Shown here piece by piece: positions 57,901-64,000 of a DNA stretch of 64,000 nucleotides (position 1 is the first letter of the stretch; each line of letters begins with the position of its first letter). Under the pieces are notes generated by a model. The model saw nothing but the letters and a program-made list of their open reading frames with translations, did no database searches and was not told the DNA's origin. A program made the translations under genes and the position numbers. Location of the stretch: positions 94,698,895-94,762,894 of the forward strand of contig CM035226.1 in assembly GCA_020226215.1 (NCBI GenBank). The letters are read 5' to 3'. Source of the DNA: Sindora glabra (lineage: Eukaryota > Streptophyta > Magnoliopsida > Fabales > Fabaceae).

Positions 57901-58091
57901 ATATTTTGGATACAAATATAAAATCTACTTTTATTTTTTGTATATTCCAATTATTACTTCTATTAAACAAAAACAAAATTTTATACTAGTTTTGAATTAT
58001 CTATAAGGCTTGTAAGGACATCTAGTTGGTATCGAAGTACTAGTTAGATATTTTTACGTCAGTCACGGCTTCTGTTAAATGGGTCATGACA
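54903..58091 (+). mobile_element. E2: 3.2-kb solo LTR of chromovirus family E
   Basis: 3189 bp, TATAATACCTCAAAATAGGA to GGGTCATGACA, flanked by perfect TCATC duplications (54898-54902, 58092-58096). The terminal TG has become TA. It matches E1 at both ends. The body is AT-rich with no coding; reading frames such as the one near 57623-57835 are not supported. It splits the Tat-like RNase H frame. Confidence 0.9.
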
Positions 58092-58096
58092 TCATC

Positions 58097-58272
58097 AAAA
58101 GCTGATAAATAGCTCTTTCCTTACCTTTAACATTTTCTTAAGTTAGAAAACATTCTATTACATTAATAAAGGTTGAGACATACAACTTAAAAAGTCAACT
58201 AGAAAAAAGGGAAGACATCATAGGTGGGTTGACTAAATACCTTTTTTCATCTTTGAATACAACTTAGTGTTC
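58097..58272 (-). pseudogene. Tat/Ogre-like RT end and RNase H start
   Basis: The minus strand gives FKDEKRYLVNPP and, after stops, VKGKERAIYQL. These match the Tat-clade sequence AF.KIK.YL.NPPVLVPP and GRKERAIYYLSKK. It joins on to 54897 across E2. It is cut at 58273 by a C-family LTR. Confidence 0.72.
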
Positions 58273-59361
58273 TGTAATATCCCAAGTTAATAATTAAAGC
58301 TTTATAAATTTCAATACATGCGTATATTTATTTTATTTATTTGGTTAATATTTACTTTTGAATTTCTCTTATCGATGATAATCTTTGGAATAAATTTATT
58401 TTTAAATGACTATTAATAATTTGAGGTTAGTTTGAAATAGTTTCTATAAGGAATTTTTGCAAGTTAAAAATAGTTTTAGTGAACATGGGTGCAAGGACTT
58501 ATAAAATAATTTATTTATATTTGATAAATTATTTTTGGAGAGTAACATATTTATTTTAGGAATCTTATCAAATTATTGTAAATATATATAAATATTTGGA
58601 GAGAGGATGAAAATAATTAAATTGAAATTTTAAATAAAATTAGATTTATGGAAATAAGTATTGAAATAAATTAATGGTCAAGATTGTTTGAAATTGGAAG
58701 TGAGGGTCAAGATTTCATAAAAGAAATAAGCTCACATTGTGCAAAAAGTATAAGAGAATAACCCTTAGCTCACCTTTTGCATTTCTCTCTCTCCCCTTTT
58801 AATTATGCCAAGACCTCTCTTTTCTTTTTTTATTTTTTATTTTTGGTACCCTTTCTCTCATAGAGCCTATAATCTTTCCCTTTCTTCCCTATTTCCTTTC
58901 ACTCCTAAGCCATCTACTCTCTCTCTCTCTACCCATCTTCAACCACTACCTCCTCCTTTCCCAGCTATTAGTGCTGTTGTTGTGAGCTAGCTATCACCTC
59001 GTGCATCTCTTTACCAAAGGGTGGCTTATGGCACTGCAATGAGAACCCATAGTGGAGCGAGCTAGTAGCACATCAAGGAAGGGTTTTCTCAGCCATCCCA
59101 CGTCAATCTCTATTCGATTAAGCTACTACTAGGTGTTAAAGCTCTTCTTTTGGTCGATCAAGTGTCCATTCATTACTAGAAAGCTACAAATCATAACTAG
59201 ATAGTAGCAAGAAGGAAGCTCTTTTTTTTCCACGAACTCCAGTACCTCGCCATAGACTCTGGCATCGATAAGCTAGCAGTAGCCTTATGGGGCAAAGGTA
59301 AGTCTACTTCAATTGAAATAAGCTTGAAATAGTTTGCGTAAAGCTTCTTTTATGAATATTT

Positions 59362-60375
59362 TGTTGGTGTGTGTCCTAGAACTAATCATATAGATGATTG
59401 AAGTTATACATAATGTATTATGTTTTATTTTAGGTAATTTAATTATTATATTTTATTTTTATAATTTTATTATTATTATGTACAATTTATAACTTAATAT
59501 AATAATTATTCTTGGAATAGCTTCACTATTCCTAAAATGCCCCTAGTCAAGTATTATTACGAAAAGGATAGTAATAATACATCGAGACTAGTATGTATAG
59601 TGACTGATTATTACGAATCATGGATATGTGATATCAAGTCAATACATGAGTACATTGCTAGTGAACAATATACTAGACTGACCCACAATGAGAATATTGC
59701 ATGGATAGACGTGTCATAAGTTATTCTCATATGATCACAAATACACATAAACCTTTGACCTGAAGTCACTACGGTTTCCTACATAAGGAATTACTCACTT
59801 TAATATTATCCTATGTCACCTTTAATCAAAATGACAAGTAGGGCATTGATTGGGTGTGTCATAAATCGTGCAGAAGGAAGCAAGTGATGTATATGAGATT
59901 TTGTTATTCTTGTATAAAAGAGAAATATCCTTGGGCCCCTTGATTAAGTAAGACTTAGAAATGCATAACCATGTTCAATTGAACTAATATGTGATATTAA
60001 TCATTTATTTTAAGTCTACTCAGTATCAAGAAATATAAATTGAACATTGATGAGGATGACATATTCCATGCCTCCAGTTCAATTTAGATATTATTACAAA
60101 AGGGTTATGATGCAAAACGTTGATTATGTATTAGGTGGATGTCGAATCATAAACATTCTTACTACTTGAGTGGCAGTGATGTATTGCTAGATATCGCTCA
60201 CTGTCTATGACTCAATAATAAGTCATTATCAACGTAGTAAGAACCTACAGGATCACACAAAAGGAGTAGGAATAAGATAATAATTAATTAGACTTTAATT
60301 ATATTAATATTCAATTAATTGAACTTATTTTTATGCATATATATTATTATTAAGAATAATAATGTGTTATTCACG

Positions 60376-60420
<45 letters not shown>

Positions 60421-60986
60421 TGTGATATTATTTGATATTAAAGTAATATCAAATAATTGCATTATCAGATATTAGATAAATATATTATGAGATAATATTA
60501 TTATCTAATATTAGATAATTAATAGATAAGTCCTATCTCTCTCCATTATCTCTAGGATAAGGATAAGATGAGTTATTAAGTGTGATTATAATTTTAGAAG
60601 CATTATCCTAGTAGGATTAGGATTATGGCTTGCCTAAGTTCTATAAAAAAGGACTTGAGGGCAGCACTTTTACAACACGCTCAAAGCTTCCATACAAACC
60701 CTAAATCACTCAAAAAACATCCAATCCTAATTCCTAGAGAGAAAAATGTATCCTAGCAGATTCGTGGAGGGTAAGAGGTCGTTGTTCACTCCGTGTGGAT
60801 ACTGTAGAAATACTGTACCTTCCGGCCGGCATTTGATTCATCCGCTCTCAAGTTTTGATTAGTCGAAACACAAGTGCCCAATAGGTAAAACCTTAATCAT
60901 TGATTTATACTTTTTGCATGGATCCTAAGTAGAATTCGGATCAAAATTTGAATTTCCGCTGCATATGATAATTCGAATTCCCAACA
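59362..60986 (+). mobile_element. A3: copia-type solo LTR
   Basis: 1625 bp, TGTTGGTGTGTGTCC to GAATTCCCAACA, with perfect TATTT duplications (59357-59361, 60987-60991). It is the reverse orientation of A1 and A2. TATA box CTATAAAAAAGG at 60641-60652, followed by GGGCAGCAC and a leader with AACCCTAAATCACTC. It includes a long TA repeat at about 60378-60414. Confidence 0.92.
60378..60414. repeat. TA microsatellite in A3
   Basis: Uninterrupted TA dinucleotides for about 36 bases within the AT-rich part of LTR A3. The same place in A1 and A2 is AT-rich but has only short TA runs. Confidence 0.9.
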
Positions 60987-61160
60987 TATTTAGAGAAAAA
61001 AATTATAATAATGGCTTAAAAAATAATATAAATATATATATATATATACATATAAATATATATATAGGATTGGAATTGTAAAATTTTGATATGATATGAA
61101 AGAAGTATTGCTAAACTATTGTATTTTATGAATTTGGATGGTTAAAGCTTAATTCAAAAG

Positions 61161-61166
<6 letters not shown>

Positions 61167-61211
<45 letters not shown>
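61167..61211. repeat. AT microsatellite in C2
   Basis: Uninterrupted AT dinucleotides for about 44 bases. A shorter run of the same type lies at 61030-61050. Confidence 0.9.
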
Positions 61212-61212
<1 letters not shown>

Positions 61213-61328
61213 AAGTATTGGAAGAAACTTGTGAAAATATAATCTTTTATGCTATAGAATGCTAAAATATTGTAATATCCCCAAAGGAAACAAGGATATT
61301 GACATCTTGGAATTCCATCTTTTTGGCA

Positions 61329-62000
61329 TGTTCTTTAATAGGTGACTTATGGAATCCTAATAGGCTATCATCATATATGCAATCAAGAAATTTGTATTAA
61401 ACTTGCTTAGCAACATAAACTGATAACTGAGCAAGTTATTTTTGATACTCATTCATTGGTATTACAATTTGATGCCTCTATTTCAACCTTTAGGATAATC
61501 TTGGAACTAAATGCATACAGAATACACATCTTTATGATTAACGAGTCCACATATATGGCTATATGTAGTGGCTACACACTTAAGTTATAAATCTTAAACT
61601 CCGCATGGCATTATTGTATGCAACAAGGATTATCATTAGCCTCTATGCATTTAACTGCATCACCCTCTTTCCAAATTAACATCATTTAATGTAATGTTAA
61701 AGGCACTGCCTTTATGGCATGAATCTAGTTTGTATTAAGTAGGAGGTTATAATTGGCTTTTAAGGGTACAATCATGAACAAAGTAAATCTAATTATTAAT
61801 TCAACTTTAGGTTCAACTAACACCATCACTTTTGAATTTGAAAATTTTCCATTAAAGTCTATTATAGAAATGTTGGATGGCATTATATCATTTAGATATT
61901 TCCCTAACTAAATAAAGGTAGATCACAACATTAGATTAAACTGTTGCTCCCTCATCAAGCAACACCATATTCATAGGTTGATCATTTATGTGGGCTTTTA
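61329..62000 (-). pseudogene. Tat/Ogre-like RT piece and protease remnant
   Basis: Near 61350-61420 the minus strand can be read as ASLIQIS and GFHKSPIKEH, positions equivalent to GRLNYISRF and PFFKLLRK late in RT. At 61640-61760 it reads KANYNLLL then IHAIKAVPLTLH, matching the protease motif YN.LLGRPWIH...AV.S.LHQ of Tat elements. The space between is too short for a whole RT, so most of RT is deleted. Stops are frequent. Confidence 0.55.
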
Positions 62001-64000
62001 TGCGCAAGGACTCAGTTAGTCATCTAAATTTGATGACCATGTCTTCATTGAATTCAACCACGACAATAAAGGTCTCATTATCAAAATCCTCTTCAAATCT
62101 TGCTAATCTAACAACTGCAAATGATGGTGGCAATATAATTACCACATTAACATCCAAGTCTATTTTTTATCCTTGTATTTTAAGCTATTACATGATGGAC
62201 TACTTCTTTTCTTCCACCTATTTGACACCATTGGACTCTTTTGGTTTAGAAGGAATTTTATGATCTTTTCTTTCTTATATCTTATATGCAATATATCACT
62301 ACATTCTCCTTTTCTTATTTCTGGTCAATGGTGGCCTATTGTAATAAGAATCATACCTCTAGCTTTTCCTTCCCCCAAAATCAAGTCTCCAAGCTTGTTT
62401 ACCTTTATCACATGATTCATTCTTAATCCATTACCTTTATGGTGTTTTCCTCTTGGCTTCCTTATACTAATATAGATTGCAACTTCCTTGCTAAGGTGAA
62501 AATAGCCTAGCCTTTTAAAGATTGATTTATCCTTCTTTCTTTCTTAATCTTTCTTAAATTCTTTGACCTTCTTTTGTCTCTTTTTCCTTTCATCCAATAA
62601 CTTCTAAATCTCTAGATCAATTCGATCTTTTGATCATCTCCTATAACTTATCATAATATTTCTCACAACAAAGGCACGTTTTTAACATACCTCCCTCACA
62701 TTATATCTTTTTTAGTTAGTGTTACTCTCCTTGTCTAGTGGATAAGCCTCTAAAAAGAAAGGAGTATCAAATGGATCGTCATACTAATAGTAGGCTATGA
62801 CATTAACATCCATATCAAACAAATCAAATACATCTAAAGGCTCCATATAATTCAACCTGGAAAGGAAAGGATCTTTATTGATCAAATCTTTTCCCCTTTG
62901 CCTTTGTCATTGAATTTCAAATGTCCTTACTTGATGGCTTTCTCAATCATTTCCCTAAAACAAATGCAACTATTGGTATCATGGTCGAACATAATGTAGT
63001 ACTTACAATACTTTCTATTTTTTATCTCATCTTTCAATAGAATTATGTGGCTTTTAGATAACTTAATTTGTTCATCTTTTAAAAGCAAGTCAAAATTTTG
63101 ATTGGTTTTGCTAATGTCAAATGAATACATTTTTTTGCTAACAAGATCCATTTTTCTTATTAACATCTTTTAATAGTGAGCATGTATAAGGAAGGTCTAG
63201 CTTAAGCTCAGCCAAATGGACTTCATTATTACTTCTTTTGTTAGTATGTTCCCTAACATTTGTGAATTCAAATGTGGCAAATAAGTCATATATCAGCGTA
63301 GCTCAATTAATGATTCAAGTCACACACTCCACCTTATCCTTTTTGAAGTGCATGTGACATAGCTTTCTATTTTTCTCTTACTATAATTATTCAATTTGCT
63401 ACACTCTTTGGCTAACTAAGCTATATCAATAATATTTTCATTAATAAGAATCTTATAAATGGCATAACCAATTTCGACTATAACAATCTTCACAATTTTG
63501 GTTTTTGTTACTTACATGAAGCACTTGCTTCTTGCTTACTGAAATTTAAATAAATGCTCCTTGGCTGACTTAGTCGGCTTCTTCCTTACATTAAATAAGC
63601 CTACAAACCTTACCTTGATTAGTTCTAGATAGAATTGATCACAAGAAAGTTGCTCCTTTTGAGCCCAAGAATGTATTGAATTTAAAGGTAACTAGAATAC
63701 TAAGAAAACTTGTTCTAGTTAGAGATAATGGAAAATGTCTCTGCTTCAAGAACTTATTTAAAGCAAGCTCCCAACATTCAGTAGTGAATCTGGCAATGTG
63801 TTCAATAATAAATTGATTGTCCTCATCATAGAAAGTAGTAAATTTTAGCATTTTAAACCTTTTGGGAAGCTCAAGTTAGTGAGTCCATTTTCATAGAGCA
63901 CCGTGATAGTTAGGGTAAATGCTTTGATTTGCTAGTTGGTTTAACTATCCTTCAACCAGAACTTATAGATCTGGCTCTTAACCATGTCTTTATAGGTTCT
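62001..64000 (-). pseudogene. Tat/Ogre-like gag remnant
   Basis: At 63639-63851 the minus strand has LKFTTFYDEDNQFIIEHIARF and ECWELALNKFLKQRHFPLSL, matching Tat/Ogre gag (PKF..Y.G...P..H...F....GE.A.NE.L.L..FP.SLT). At 62927-63166 it has NRKYCKYYIMFDHDTNSC and FREMIEKAIK, matching KYCKYH.S..H.T..C..L...IE..I. The interval to 62000 is decayed coding. The element continues past the window edge; its 5' LTR is not seen. Confidence 0.75.

Larger units (their letters stand above)
58273..61328 (+). mobile_element. C2: C-family LTR containing A3
   Basis: Starts TGTAATATCCCAAGTT, closely matching the LTR at 1-973 in reverse. The flanks TGTTC (58268-58272, 61329-61333) form a perfect 5-bp pair and the end is GGCA, with Tat-like RT reading on both sides. 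Without A3 it is about 1.43 kb, shorter than the C1 LTRs, and its right end is not recognisably like theirs, so the right boundary is less sure. It contains a CT-rich leader-like stretch (58785-58935) and TA microsatellites. Confidence 0.62.

Noticed and set aside
61270..61284. A second TGTAATATCCCC just inside the right edge of C2, as if another LTR began there.
   Set aside because: What follows does not match any C, E or F LTR start, and Tat-like coding resumes within about 60 bases. Chance or a decayed fragment is more likely.
1..64000. A host gene, tRNA gene or endogenous pararetrovirus.
   Set aside because: I looked for tRNA-like cloverleaf sequences, intron-exon patterns with conserved domains, and movement or coat protein motifs. 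The only tRNA match is the 18-nt primer site of G. All recognisable coding belongs to retrotransposons or the antisense plant mobile domain gene.

Overview
The window is AT-rich plant nuclear DNA made almost entirely of nested LTR retrotransposons. No intact host gene, tRNA, rRNA or CRISPR array was recognised. A flowering plant, probably a eudicot, is suggested by several things. There is a Tekay/Del-like chromovirus with a chromodomain, Athila-like elements primed by tRNA-Asp, a Ty1/copia element, a Tat/Ogre-like element with an antisense plant mobile domain gene, and a small hAT-like non-autonomous transposon. I cannot name the species.

Left block (1-30460). A decayed chromovirus (family E) lies on the minus strand: 3' LTR start at 1101, chromodomain and integrase at about 1.2-2.7 kb, RT at 4.1-5.2 kb, then RT start, protease and gag at 28.0-29.5 kb. 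A solo LTR of family G (2694-4119) interrupts it. A 22.7-kb insertion, element D (5242-27991), is itself an Athila-like gag-protease element. D carries a 3.2-kb solo LTR of family E (5703-8917), a copia-type solo LTR of family A (11548-13221) and the best preserved element here, G (13346-22988). G has two 1369-bp LTRs, a 5-bp target duplication, an 18-nt tRNA-Asp primer site, gag-protease and a separate ATHILA ORF-1-like gene, but no reverse transcriptase or integrase.

Middle block (29481-40952). This holds an LTR-like remnant with a TATA box, a truncated minus-strand copia element (family B, 30461-34507), a G-family LTR fragment, 3 kb of unclassified remnants and the 2.6-kb solo LTR F. F carries an 85-bp tandem repeat and a captured piece of G-type LTR.

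Right block (40953-64000). This is a broken Tat/Ogre-like element: gag, protease and RNase H on the minus strand, and an antisense plant mobile domain gene on the plus strand. It is split by C1 (41738-51735, a non-coding two-LTR element that contains solo LTRs B and A), a hAT-like MITE, a 3.2-kb solo LTR E2 and a C-family LTR that contains another A solo LTR.

The most notable signal is a family of GC-rich dyad repeats built on CACGGGG/CCCCGTG. They sit just upstream of the TATA-like box in every G-family LTR. A further array lies inside G, upstream of its second gene, and another inside the unrelated LTR F. All coding regions carry stops, frameshifts or deletions. Assignments rest on reading translations and repeat boundaries by eye; no database search was run.
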